The notes below the pieces were generated by a model. That model worked only from the letters and a program-made list of their open reading frames with translations, did no database searches and was not told the DNA's origin. 64,000 nt of DNA, taken from contig BSYO01000020.1 of the NCBI GenBank assembly GCA_033239525.1, positions 5,705,892 through 5,769,891 on the forward strand, written 5' to 3'. Below, piece by piece: positions 23,757 to 34,619 of this stretch (position 1 is the first letter of the stretch; each line of letters opens with the position of its first letter). The position numbers were made by a program, and so were the translations under genes. Source of the stretch: Nepenthes gracilis (lineage: Eukaryota; Streptophyta; Magnoliopsida; Caryophyllales; Nepenthaceae).

Positions 23757-23942
23757 CTTTCTTTTATTTTTAAATCCAACTCGGTATTCAGACAATATTA
23801 CGGGCGCACTCCGGGCGCCACTCAGCACCACCGGTCATTCCCAAAAATTTTATAATATTTTAATGTATTTTTATAGCGTCCGAAATACCCAAAAATTATA
23901 ATTAATATTAAATTAATTCGAACAAAAATCCGGGATATTACA
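22774..23942 (-). mobile_element. Solo LTR, Tekay-like gypsy, 1,169 bp
   Basis: Inserted within the SIRE RT region. Ends are TGTCACGAACC and GGGATATTACA, flanked by a perfect ACATT duplication (22769-22773 and 23943-23947). The split RT sequence rejoins exactly across one ACATT copy. On the minus strand it starts TGTAATATCCCGG and ends GTTCGTGACA, with a gene-like GC/CT-rich block at 23330-23700 and a CTTGCTGGGCATTAGGCTCA motif near 23220-23240. It resembles the 12785-20811 LTR. An (ATT)n microsatellite is at about 23719-23748. No internal region, so a solo LTR left by LTR-LTR recombination. Confidence 0.8.
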
Positions 23943-23947
23943 ACATT

Positions 23948-24216
23948 TGTATGGGTAGGACGGGGAACCAAGGTTCAAACATCATTTCTCACAAATTGAT
24001 TTAGTTCCTCATGCATGTCATTTGTCCAGCACTCATCGAGTAAGGCCTCTTCGACCTTTTTGGGTTCGATGTGAGAGACATTACAGGTATATGCGAGCTG
24101 ATTCAGAATACGGCGGCGCAGCCTCATACCTTCATTAACATCGCCTATCATTAGGTTCTTTGGATGATTGAGCTTAACTCTGGAAGAAGGTTCCTTTGTA
24201 GGAATGGCGGTAGGAG
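23948..24216 (-). pseudogene. SIRE linker between integrase and RT
   Basis: Minus-strand sequence joining the integrase C terminus to the RT, up to the solo LTR target duplication. It includes an HEELNQFVRN-like stretch before the RT (about 23975-24015), typical of the copia connecting region. Frames are short. Confidence 0.5.
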
Positions 24217-26141
24217 TTACTTGCTCAATGTCACGAAGGATAAGTTGGGTAAGGAGTCATCATGATCATCTTCTTTATTTGAACAATCGGTGCTTTCAGG
24301 ATGGTCATGAGGAGTGTCATTCACAACAACATTTATGGATTCCATAATTGTTTGAGTGCGTAAATTAAAGACTCGATAGGTTCGACTAGTTAGGGAATAT
24401 CCCAAGAATATTCCTTCATCACTTTTTGAGTCGAACTTCCCTAAGTTTTTCCTATCACGTAGAATAAAGCATTGATAGCCGAAGATATGGAAATACTTAA
24501 CATTTGGTTTCTTTCCTTTCCAAAGTTTATAAGGGGTTGTTTCCGTCCCAGGTCTTAGGTAGACCTGATTGATTATGTGACAAGCCGTATTCACAGCTTT
24601 GCCCCAGAAGTGCATGGCAATATTTTTACATTGCATCATTGTTCTGGCCATTTCTAGAATAATCCGATTTTTACGTTCAACAATCCAGATTTGTTGAGGG
24701 GTGATGGGTGAAAAAAATTCACAATGAATTTCCTCATCATTACAAAATGTTTCAAATTTTGAATTCTCAAACTCCTTGCCATGATCACTTCGAATTCTAA
24801 TGATAGAAGTACCTTTTTCATTAGCAAGTCTTTTACATAAGATTTTTACGTGGTCAAATGTGTCAGATTTTTTTTAAATAAGATCTATCCACGAATATCT
24901 AGAATAATCATCCACAATAACTAAAATGTACTTTTTATTACCTAAACTTCCAGTTCTAAAAGACCCCATAAGATCCATATGAATTAATTCAAGTGGTCGA
25001 GATGTGTGGATGTTACTATGAGATGAATGACTTGTTCGAATTTGTTTTCCTAATTGACAAGGACTACACACATGATATTTTACATTTAACAGTTTAGGCA
25101 GCCCTTCAACACAACTCTTCTTCAAAATTTTTGATAAGCTTTTAAAATTTAGGTGGCCAAGGCGTTGATGCCACAATTTTGTGGTGTCAATTTTAGCAGA
25201 TTTGCATTTAAGAATATTTTTTGGCTCGATACCATAAAGATTGTCAGGAGTCCTCTTTTCCTCTACAACAATTGAGCCATATATGTCATAGATGGAGCAT
25301 TTATCTTGAAAAAATCGGACCTCAAAGTTATCATCACAAAATTGACTAATACTTAGAAGGTTAGATTTCAACCCTGATACATACAAGACATCATAGGGCT
25401 TCGAGAGTCCAGAAATACATATCAAGCCTCGACCAAGAATAGGAGCTCTTGAGCCATCACCAAAGACAACCGTCCCATCAAGATGGTCTGACATTGAGGA
25501 GAACACGACTTTATTTCCACACATGTGTCTAGAGCATCTACTATCCAAGTACCACAGAGATTGATTTTGAGCTTTTAAGACTATGTGAGCAACATGGCAA
25601 TGATATGTTTTTGAAGAATTTTTCAGCTCACTTTTCTTTACGCAAAATTTTCTCCCTGAATTCACTTTCTGATTTAACCTTTTTACTTGTTCATTCAATT
25701 GCTAAATGTGATCAACAAGTTTATTCATTTTTAGTCCCTATCTTTGGTTGTACAGAAGATTCATAGTGTAGCACCGAGGACGAATATGACCAACTTTTTC
25801 ACACTCACGGCAGGTAGGCACAAATTTAGGTCTGAAAGAATTGTTCATAGATCTTAGATTGAAATTTTTAGAAGCCTTGAAAGTGTTTCATGATTTGTTC
25901 ATGACCTTTTGATTATGTGGAATAGGCAAACGAGTTGAGCCAAATCTTTTCTCCACATGTTGAGGCAATGTCTTAATGACTTTGGGAGTGGTAATACTTT
26001 TGAGTGGAGGTTTTGTAGCGGGAACAAATACAATTTTAGGTTGTGGACCATGTTGGAAGATTTTCTCAGCATATCCCAAATCCTTTTTATTTTCAGCCAC
26101 TTTCCCAATTCCCAACATATGATCAAGTTTTTGAATTCTAC
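24217..26141 (-). pseudogene. SIRE protease-integrase region
   Basis: From about 26140 downward in one main frame. A linker (MLGIGKVAENKKDLGYAEK) precedes the protease motif LWYLDSRCSRHMCG, where the family normally has DSG; the glycine is arginine here. Then come the integrase zinc-binding HHCC (LWHQRLGHLNFKSLS, CSPCQLGKQ), the first catalytic Asp (ELIHMDLMGSF), VDDYSRYSWIDL, a stop TAA at 24874-24876, the second Asp (RSDHGKEFEN) and Glu (ERKNR), then FWGKAVNTACHI and FGYQCFI. The three DDE residues are present. The N-terminal part is in another frame from gag. Confidence 0.85.
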
Positions 26142-27494
26142 TTAAGAATTTTTCAGATCGTTCTTAGTGTTCTCAAGCTTCACTTCTAGAATCTTAATTT
26201 TAGCAATTAATGAGCTGTTTTTTACTTCCAGATCATGACGAATAATAGTGGCACCCTTCAATTTTGTTGCAGCTTCATCCTTTTCTCTTTCTAGGGTGAT
26301 GAGTTTAGTACTTAAACTTTTATTTATTTTCTTTACTTTCAAGAATTCCTTAAAAAGTTTATCATATACTTCTTGAAGCCCATCAAAATCACTATCAAAT
26401 TCTTCATGAGAAGAATTTGACTGTCCAGGAGGTGTACTGGTGGCTTCGTCACCGCTGATTATAGATGTCTTGAATGCCATATAATTTACTTCATCATCTT
26501 CAGAGGATTGTTCATTGTGATTTGTATCATCTTCATCATCCGTTAGTGACACATTTAAGGCTTTTCCTTTTTGACGCTTAAAATTTGGGCACTCAGTCCG
26601 GATATGACCGAAACTAGAACATTCATGGCATTGGATTTCTTGAGATTTCTTATTTTTAACATCTTTAGTTTCCTTTTTATCCTTTTTGAATGGAGTGTGA
26701 GACAGATCAGTTCCTTTGGAAAGTCGTTTGCTGTTCTTATTTTTAAAAAATTTCTGAAAATTTTTTACGAACAGAGCGAAATCCTCATCATTATATGATT
26801 CATCGTCTGAGTGACGATCTTTCTCTTCCTTTACTGTTTTCAGGATAATTGATTTGTTTCTTTTGGATTGAAAAAGAGTGTGCTCATACGTTTGAAGGGA
26901 CCTTACAAGTTCTTCTATTTTCAATTTATCTAAATCTTTGCTTTCTTCAATGGTAATAACTTTAGGTTTAAAATATGCAGGCAAAGATCGAAGAACTTTT
27001 CGGACAGTTCTATTTTCAGGAATACGTTCTCCTAAATTGAATGTAGAATTCACAATGTCGTTCAATTTAGCATAGAATTCATCAAAAGTCTCATCATCTT
27101 TCATGCATATTTCTTCAAACTTAGTAGTGAGAATTTACAATTTTAAATTTTTAACTAGTTTCGTGCCTTTATGAGTAATTTCAAGAATGTCCTAGGCTTC
27201 TTTAGATTTTTCACACATAGAGATGTGTTTAAATTCTTCGGAGAAAACAGCCATAAATATAACATGTAACCCCTTACTATTCCAATTACATACATCAAGT
27301 TCCTCTTTAGTCCATAAGGATAAAGCTTTTGGTTCATCACTAGTGAAACTTGTGGGAGGAGTCCACCCAATTTGGATACTAGCCCAAACTCGTTCATCCA
27401 TTGATTTTAAAAATGCTTTCATACGTACTTTCCAGTATACATAATTGCTCCTATCAAAATATGGAGGAACGGACAGTGATTGACTACAATGCAT
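26142..27494 (-). pseudogene. SIRE gag, two in-frame stops
   Basis: Begins at 27494 (MHCSQSLSVPPYFDRSNYVY), with the copia gag FDGxNYxxWKxRM pattern as YFDRSNYVYWKVRM. The same frame runs to 26142 apart from a TAG at 27192-27194 and a TAA near 27134. It contains MKDDETFDEFYAKLNDIV, IEESKDLDKLKIEELV, a zinc knuckle CHECSSFGHIRTEC (CX2CX4HX4C, about 26586-26632) and a C-terminal coiled-coil-like segment (26145-26350). About 450 codons, a normal size for SIRE gag. Confidence 0.87.
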
Positions 27495-27521
27495 CTAGAT
27501 CGGGGTCATGGATCGGGGTGA

Positions 27522-27535
27522 GTCTCTGATACCAA
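27522..27535 (-). other. SIRE primer-binding site
   Basis: On the minus strand TTGGTATCAGAGAC directly follows the 5' LTR end with one base between. This is the initiator-Met tRNA type used by most plant copia elements. Confidence 0.85.
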
Positions 27536-27536
27536 T

Positions 27537-28628
27537 TGAAAAAGCACTTTTTATGCTAACGAGATACACTCAAGTCTCGACCCCGATAAATATAGCGGAA
27601 GCAGTATATAATAATAAATATCTAATACACGTAAAAGATATTTAGTACTAGATGCCAATTATACTAACAATCATGCACAGTAATAAAATACGTAAGCAGT
27701 AATATAAAGAAACGATTTTTGGTGACGAAAGGAAAACACGATACCCACAGTAATCGGGAAAAACCCTCCGGGCTTCAACGGCCAGGGAAGCAATGCACTA
27801 TGAAAATCAACTTATAGATTGAGTGGTAACGACATGCTAACCTAGCCGACTTACTCTCGTCTCGTGATTCCTACCAAGGAACTCCTTGATTTGCCCGCGG
27901 CAACGGAACCGGACACCTTCTGGTCTTCACGTCAATCTTTCCTCTTTGGCCACTTGAATTGCTGAGCACGATCGGATTTCCTTCTTTACGAACCAACGTC
28001 TCCAATGAGTGTAGAAGGCAGTGTTTCAATGGTTAAAGTAAGGTGATGGGAAAACTTATTTGAACGTGAAGATCAATCTTGTAACTTTAGGTTTTCTCAA
28101 GAGGAGCAATATCAATGGAGCATAAGGAACTTTCTTCTCAAAAGAGGCACAACAATAAACTCTCTAGAGTCTTTTTTTCACTTGTTAGGGTTCCCAAACT
28201 ATAAGCTGGGTATTTATAGAGGGTTCAAAAAAATATCATTTAAAAACTTACCCGTTGCGCTCGAGTGCCGGTGGGCGCACAGAGGGTTTCCAGAGAAACC
28301 CTACGTGCGCTTGAACGTGGGGAGGCGCACAGCGAGCGGGCACCATTTTGGATTTTGGGCTCGAGTGGGTATCGAGCACACGGCGAGTGGGGTACATTCT
28401 AGATTTTGAGCTCGAGTGGGTATCGAGCGCCAGGCGAGCGGGGTACATTCTGGATTTTAGGCTCGAGCGGGTATCGAGCGCCAGGAGGGCGCGAAGGTTT
28501 CGGACGGGCTCGAGCGACTGGAGGACGGAACGGACAGAACGGACTGTAACCCGATAACCCACAACCCAACATCGATACAATAATACATATGGTTACGGAA
28601 TATGCCAATTTGACAAATGTCTCTAACA
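27537..28628 (-). repeat. SIRE 5' LTR (1,092 bp)
   Basis: Related to 9759-10870 over its length, with many scattered substitutions and a few indels, so the insertion is not recent. Minus-strand TATAAATA at 28211-28218. The 51-bp tandem array is at 28331-28483. Confidence 0.88.
28331..28483. repeat. Three 51-bp tandem repeats in the SIRE 5' LTR
   Basis: Units start at 28331, 28382 and 28433. Same GCTCGAG ... TCGAGC inverted-repeat core as in the other LTR, with different point changes. Confidence 0.8.
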
Positions 28629-29012
28629 CGTTTAAATTAGTTTTTTGCTTCTTTCTTATGGATGAAATATTTCCATCTTTACAAGCTACATATTGAAAAA
28701 AATATATTATGCTGACTTTGAATGGCTTGTTTACTATTCAAAATATTGTGGCAAATTTCTTCTGTTTCCCTTAAGCTGATAGAGAAGGGAACAAGGACCC
28801 ATTACTTCTGAATTAGTTCCTATGATGACGTGTCATTTTAGAAAAGTCGATTTTTTGAAACATTATAAAGATCTTTCCTATCTATATTCTTGCATTCTTT
28901 TTCCTGGTTCCTAGGGGTGCTTTATCTAGGATACAAGATTTATGCTTTATTGAAGAGTTATATTGAAATAAATGATCTTGGGAGTTGAAATGCCCTTTTC
29001 TATTTTCTGTAG
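28629..29012. other. Intron end between the SIRE element and exon c
   Basis: Starts with the target duplication CGTTT. AT-rich intron ending in a pyrimidine-rich stretch and TGTAG acceptor. No other feature seen. Confidence 0.6.
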
Positions 29013-29102
29013 GCAAAGGAAATTTCAGATCCATTTGCATATAATGAATATATTGAGCAGAAAAAGGAGAAACTGGAACAAATGGCCAATACACGAATTA
29101 CG
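29013..29102 (+). CDS. EDA7: NOL10-like exon c (30 codons)
   Basis: Acceptor TTCTGTAG before 29013; donor GTTACT at 29103 (weak but GT). Phase 0 on both sides. Encodes AKEISDPFAYNEYIEQKKEK and LEQMANTRIT. It continues YRLYKR from exon b into the conserved DPFAYxxYIE block, across a 20.6-kb intron that holds the SIRE element. Confidence 0.88.
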
Positions 29103-30009
29103 GTTACTTCTGACATAGAAAAATTGTGGTGCTCTTGTTGAATTCATTAACTCCAAGTAATTCCTCATTCCTGAGTGATACATTGTTTTGTTGGCTTAAG
29201 TTACCAGGAAACTTCTTGTCTAACCATGTATTCTACAGGATGCTAATATATGTATGAAGAAGTAGCATTTTTGTTAATTCCTGGCTGTATCTATTGGAGT
29301 GTTGAATATCCGATCTTCCATCCTCTCAAAAAAAAAAAAAAAATTAAAATAACTTTAAATTGGAAGAGTGATGGGTAATGGCATGGATTATCGTTGATGC
29401 ATCTAAGTGGATGTCATTTATTTTGCAATGTTTAATCTTGAATCTTGAAAGTTAAGTACTCACCCCATGGGCCTTCATTTCTAACTTATAGAGTTATTAC
29501 TCGAGAAAATTGAAAAAATAAATTCTGCTTCTGGTTCTTGTTACTTTTCTACATCCCTTCAAAATATATACAACCTTGTTGGAAACACTGCCTAGTGCTT
29601 GATTTGAATAATAGGTTTCAGTTTGTTTCTTTTCTTCTCTGGTTTTAGGGTTGTGGGATAATATTTCATGCCTCTCAGTATGTGTTGGAGTTCCCTTTTT
29701 TTTTAATTAAAAGTTTCAATAGTAATTGTCATTTTTCGAGACTATCTATAAACATGTATACTTTTTATCTAATAATTCTTAGTTAGTTTGAATCACAGCG
29801 AAAAGTCAGCATGGGAAGTGATGTGGACATCTCAAAGATATTAGAAAGATCTGATTTCATTTTAGAGATATTTGATTTTAATTGAATTTATTTGTTTGTA
29901 TATTTTGTAATATCTTACGAATTTTTAGAATTTTATAATTTGTATCTCTAACATACTTTAAGAATATTATATTTAACTTTTATTATTTCGTTATTTAGGT
30001 CATTGTTAA
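29103..30009. other. Intron sequence with A-tract
   Basis: Opening part of the 8.2-kb intron. An A15-type tract at about 29329-29342 could be the tail of an old retroposon, but no body or duplication was found. T-tract at about 29696-29705. Otherwise unremarkable AT-rich sequence. Confidence 0.45.
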
Positions 30010-30240
30010 TAAGGAAATTATATTTGCAACTCAATTAACCTAGAAGCATGATACTTCTATATATAGATCTTAGCTTTAGTATTTGGAAGTCATTAATGAA
30101 TTGAATTAATATTAAAAATTTGTAATTCTCCTTCCTACTTATTGGTGATCTTTGCTTCATTCTTCCTGTTCTCTTCTTTGTTTCCTCCCCCTCCCCCCTT
30201 CTTTTCTTCTTCCCTTCCTTTATTTCCTTTTCTCTTATCA
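30010..30240 (+). repeat. Old LTR-like repeat, left copy, followed by a primer-binding-like site
   Basis: About 30010-30155 shares roughly 80% identity by eye with 36163-36307 (shared core TTAGAAGCATG, TGAATTGAATT, GTAATTCTC, TACTTA.TGGTGATCT). The left copy continues through a CT-rich stretch to TTATCA at 30240. It is followed by AATTTAGTATTAGAGACC (30241-30258), a decayed version of the usual TTTGGTATCAGAG primer site. I infer an old non-coding LTR element of about 1.4 kb without the later insertion at 30980-35998. Confidence 0.5.
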
Positions 30241-30979
30241 AATTTAGTATTAGAGACCAAAGTTTTAATTTTTTTCTACACTGCCATCCTGTCAAGCTAT
30301 CACCCGTGAAACCAACTTCAATGGCATATCACAACTTAAATGACAACCACCACCGACCAAGTTTCACCACCACCAATTATGCCCAACCTTTCCTGCCACA
30401 ATCCAAATCCAAAAATTGTAGCAAATTCTCACTGAAAACCCAAGCTTCGTTCTTGCTAAAGGCCCGAGCAACCTATTGCCTCACTGTGATACTTCCAATC
30501 ACCAGAGTTCTTCAAAAAAACATGTTTTTTTTGAAGTGGTGGTAGAAAAAAAATTCTTTACAAAATCTGTTGTTAGATGTAAAAGAGTAAGTTAAAAAAC
30601 GTTTTTTGATTGTGGAGGTAGAAGATAAAAATAATTATAATAATGACAATGAGAAAAAAATAGGGAATTGAGTTTCTCTGCCTCAATCCACCGTCTCGGA
30701 AACCACAAGCCAAAACATCTTCTGTCCAAACTCTCATCTCCCCAACATAGGTCACTACAAAACCGAAGCCCTATTTTCAACTTTGTTTAATCCTACACAA
30801 TAAAGAGAATAAATAGGGAACTATGGTCCGAGAAGTTCGATTGACTGAGAGATTGAAGAGAGGACAAGGGTGAGTGGTTGAGCGAAAATGCACACAGAGA
30901 GAGTATTGCTGCAGCTTACATTTAGTACAATCCAACAAGCACACAAGCTACTTTTGGATTGTCTACAATTGATTCACTA

Positions 30980-31235
30980 TGTAAAGATTTACACTGCGAT
31001 GAACATGGGGAAGACGACGAACTGGAAGAGGAACGAAGAAGGAGGCAGAACAGGGACGCAGACGGCGGACGCCAAACTCATTCAATTTCAGCTCAAGGAA
31101 AAATACAAACCTAATGTCACTTTATAATTACAGCAAAAGAACCGTAAAGGAAAGAAAAAGAAAATAAAGGAAAATGAATATACACAAATACACATAATAA
31201 TATATTTGCCTATTTTCTTATTTATTTTCCTAATA
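30980..31235 (-). repeat. Ale-like 3' LTR (256 bp)
   Basis: Near-identical to 35746-35998; the main difference is a small indel near 31047. This suggests a fairly recent insertion compared with the SIRE element. Confidence 0.9.
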
Positions 31236-31708
31236 CCCCGAGTGGAGGAAGATATACTGACATACCATCTTGGATAAGTGGATCTTCAAACGATGGCGAC
31301 AAGATCTTGGTGACATATCGGCAGTTGACATGGTAGTCACATAACGAGTCTCCGAGCATCGCTGTCTTGAATTTTGTCACGAACCAAATGACAATCCACC
31401 AATATGTTTGAGTCTGCTTCACAAAAACAAGGATCGCGTGATATGCCAAGAAGAAGAATAAAACGATTGTCGCAGATGAGGTACCAAAGGCATTTAGAAT
31501 GAAGAGACCCGCAAATCAAGTAGATATAACGGCCAGACAATTGCAGACAAGTGGTAGCCATGATCTATATTTCCTCGTCCGATGAGCGAGAAACAACTGA
31601 TTGTTTATTACACTTCCAAGAGATAAGAGAGTCCCCAAGAAAAATGCAGTAGCCAGTGATGGATCGTCGAGTGTCAGGACAGGAAGCCCAATCTACATCA
31701 CAGAAAGC
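31236..31708 (-). pseudogene. Ale-like RNase H remnant
   Basis: Frames are broken. Recognisable pieces are WLPLVCNCLAVIS-like and DCHLVRDKIQD (about 31365-31400), the conserved RNase H C-terminal block. It ends at a CCACTCGGGG polypurine-like tract next to the LTR. Confidence 0.6.
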
Positions 31709-32929
31709 TCAAAGTTGAACGTTAGAAGTAGAAGAGAATAATATACCTTGTCCCGGATCTTGTTTTAGGTATCGCAGTACTTGATAAGCTGCGTTCATAT
31801 GACTAGATGTTGGTCGAGCCATGAATTGACTTTCCAATGTGAACAACGCAATGGATATCGTGTCCGCTAATCTGAGATACAGGAGTCTGCCAATCAGTCT
31901 TTGGTAGATGCTAGGATCTTGTAATACAGTTCCGGTTTCTTTGCTCAGTTTTAGATTTTGGTCCATTGGGAGTTTAAGAGGTTTGGAACCAAGGGAACCT
32001 GAATCGGCTAAAATATCAAGTGCATATTTCCTTTGACAGATATTAATACCTGTCGATGAACGTGCAACTTCAATCCCAAGGAAATATCGTAAAACACATA
32101 GATCTTTAATTTTGAAGGTACGATTAAGGTATGATTTAACTGAATGAATGGGAGCCAAAGAGCTACTAGCCACAATGATATCATCAACGTATACAAGTAA
32201 CACTGTAAATGATTGATCATCTTGTTTAGTAAAGAGGCTGTAGTCAGCTTTGGATTGGGTGAAGCCATAAGCAATGAGAGAGGTGAAAAGCTTGGAATAC
32301 CACTGCCTGGAAGCCTGTTTAAGGCCATATATGCTTTTTAACAGTCTACAAACTTGATCCGGTTTCCCTTTAGTGTATCCAGGAGGTTTTTGCATATAGA
32401 TTTCTTCATTTAAGGCTCCGTGTAGAAAAGCATTGTTGATATCAAAGTGGTACAAGTGCCATCCTCTGATGGCGGCAATGGCCAAGAGACAGCGAACGGT
32501 GGTTAATTTGGCGACGGGGGAAAAAGTTTCGTGGTAGTCTATCCCTTCTTGTTGGGTATATCCCTTCGCAACTAACCTACATTTGTATCTTTCAATACTC
32601 CCATCACTATTAAACTTTAATTTGAAGACATATCGGCAGCCAATAGCTTGCTTTCCGGAATGGAGGTTAGTGATGGTCCATGTTTTGTTTTGTTCTAACG
32701 CGTTCAATTCACTATCAATAGCTTCGCGCCATTTTTCATCTCTAATGGCTTGGGCATATGTTTGTGGTTCACTGTGAGATGTTATAGTGGCTGCAAAATG
32801 TCTAAATGTGGGAGATAACTTTTGGTATGATATATGATTCTTGATAGGATATTGTTTGCCGGAAGTTGTTTGTGGACTTGGTCTAGTGGGTGAAGTTTGA
32901 GATACTTGGTGACAGTGAAATTCTTTCAA
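31709..32929 (-). pseudogene. Ale-like reverse transcriptase, open frame of 406 codons
   Basis: The longest single open frame in the window. Motifs in order: WREAIDSELNALEQNKTW, CRYVFKLKFNSDGSIERYK, FSPVAKLTTVRCLLAIAA, DINNAFLHGALNEEIYM, YGLKQASRQWYSKL, LLVYVDDIIVASSS and YFLGIEVARS. The YVDD box is intact. The frame ends at 31709 within the RNase H connection (FSSTSNVQL). The RT is complete, but it has no intact gag, protease or integrase in cis, so it is classed as part of a dead element. Confidence 0.88.
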
Positions 32930-34619
32930 GTATTCGGGCGCTTTACGAACTCGAGTGGTTCTGCGAACAGGGATTGGACTAATGGTAGTGGGCTGGACAT
33001 CGTTTAGTGCATTTGGGTTGGAACAATTGTTGATTAGTTGTTCCCGATCCCGATTGTGGATCTAACGGCAAAGAATCTCTACATCATTTTCGACCATAGG
33101 TTCAACCATGGATCTCAAAGAGAATTATGTAAGTTGGATGGAACCGGTTGTGCTTCCCACAATAACTCATTATTTGTAGTAGATGGTTCCAATGGGGAGA
33201 CATCGGGGTGAATCACATCGTTTTGGTCAGTGTCATTATTTTGGAAGGGAAAAACATTTTCATGAAAGATTACATCTCTCGAGTAAAATGTAGTGCCACT
33301 TTTTAAGTCGATTAATTTGTAGCCTTTGACACCAAATGGATAGCCTAGGAAGACACATTTTCTATTCCTAGGGTCAAATTAGTACGGCCATGGGAGATGG
33401 TGGATGCAAAACATAGGCAACCGAATATGCGGAGATTATTATAGTTGGGTTTGACTCCAAATAAAATTTCATATGGAGTTTTGTTTTCAAGTAAAGGAGT
33501 AGGAATTCTATTAATGATGTGTGCAGCGGTGAGAATACAATCACTCTAAAATTTTAAGGGAAGTCCCGATTGAAATCTAATAGCCCTAGCGACATTTAAT
33601 AAATGTTGGTGTTTTCTGCTCAACAACACCGCTTTGTCGGTGTGTTCTCACAACTACGTTGGTGGATGTTACTGCGTTTATTGTAAAATCCCCTACTGGT
33701 TCGTGCACCACATCGCTCGTATTATTTTGATTTTGACGTTAAATTGTGCGGCAACTAGATTATAAAAGGCTTCCAGGCACAATTTCGTATCCGATTTTTG
33801 TTTCAGCAGATAAATCTAGGTGCTTCTGGAAGCATCATCAACAATGGTCAAAAAATATTTATATCCGTCATAGGATTCCTCAGAACATGGTCCCCACAAG
33901 TCACAATGCACCACGTCGAACAAGGTGTGTGACTTATGGGTGCTGGGGGAAAATGGAAGGCGACGTTGTTTAGCCATGTGACAAATGGAACAGTGATTAT
34001 TATTAATAGAATCCACGGTCCCTTTTACAAGAGGGTCGCTTATTAATTTCATCCTAGAATACGAAGTATGACCTAAACGAGAATGCCATAAAACGGAATG
34101 CAATGAAGCTAAATTAACAGAGGGCTCCTTGCAGAATTTGGAGAGAAGGCTCTGTAGGAAGTTGTGATCAACTTTCTTATTCATCAAATAATATAAACCA
34201 TCTTTTTCTTCACCCATCCCAATCATTGTCCAAGTAGCAAGGTCCTGAATCAGACAAACGTTAGCCAAGAAAACCATACAATAGCTTAAGTGTATCGTCC
34301 GTTTCACGTAAATTAAATTGAAGTGAAGGACGGAACACAAAGAACATTTTGCAATGCCACCATTTAATTCTAATGTTTCCAATATGTGAACGGGTGCTTT
34401 ACTTCCATCCTGAAGTTTCACAGAAACAAACTGGATCCTTTGAACATACAATGAGGGATCACATATCATATGATCTGCGGGCCCAATCCTCCCAATCCAC
34501 ACTCTTCGATTATGTTTATGGAAAGGAGTAACAAAGGAGATATTACTATTATGTTAGTAGCCTTCTACGCTTCAATTATCGTCTGCTGCAAGGTGTTGTA
34601 TCTTTTTGCAAAGCAGATC
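32930..34619 (-). pseudogene. Ale-like protease and integrase, degenerate
   Basis: The protease site reads WIGRIGPADHMICD (about 34460-34502) where the family has a D-S/T-G triad, so the catalytic Asp and Ser are gone. A 229-codon frame (33816-34502) then holds the gag-preintegrase HHCC (LWHSRLGHTSYSRM, CSICHMAKQRRLPF) and the integrase start (VVHCDLWGPC, FLTIVDDASRST). Below 33816 the core is in short frames with FGCLCFAS-type and INRIPTPLL fragments (33380-33530). Not functional. Confidence 0.75.

Larger units (their letters stand above)
9759..28628 (-). mobile_element. SIRE/Maximus-type Ty1-copia element carrying nested insertions
   Basis: Related LTRs at 9759-10870 and 27537-28628 bound a minus-strand element. 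On the minus strand the order is 5' LTR, PBS, gag, protease-integrase, RT, RNase H, an extra ORF, polypurine tracts and 3' LTR. That order, with an extra ORF after RNase H and several GGGGGAG tracts, is typical of the SIRE lineage. Flanks are TGTTT (9754-9758) and CGTTT (28629-28633), a 5-bp duplication with one C/T difference. It inserted into an intron of the NOL10-like gene in antisense orientation. After removing the two inserted LTR elements (12785-20811 and 22774-23942), the element is about 9.7 kb. All coding parts carry stops, so it is not autonomous now. Confidence 0.88.

Noticed and set aside
23289..23901. Arg/Pro-rich frames of 115-148 codons
   Set aside because: GC- and CT-rich leader of the solo LTR, followed by a poly-Tyr run from an ATT microsatellite; not a protein gene.
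29320..29345. SINE or LINE tail at an A-tract
   Set aside because: No promoter boxes, body or target duplication could be found next to the tract.
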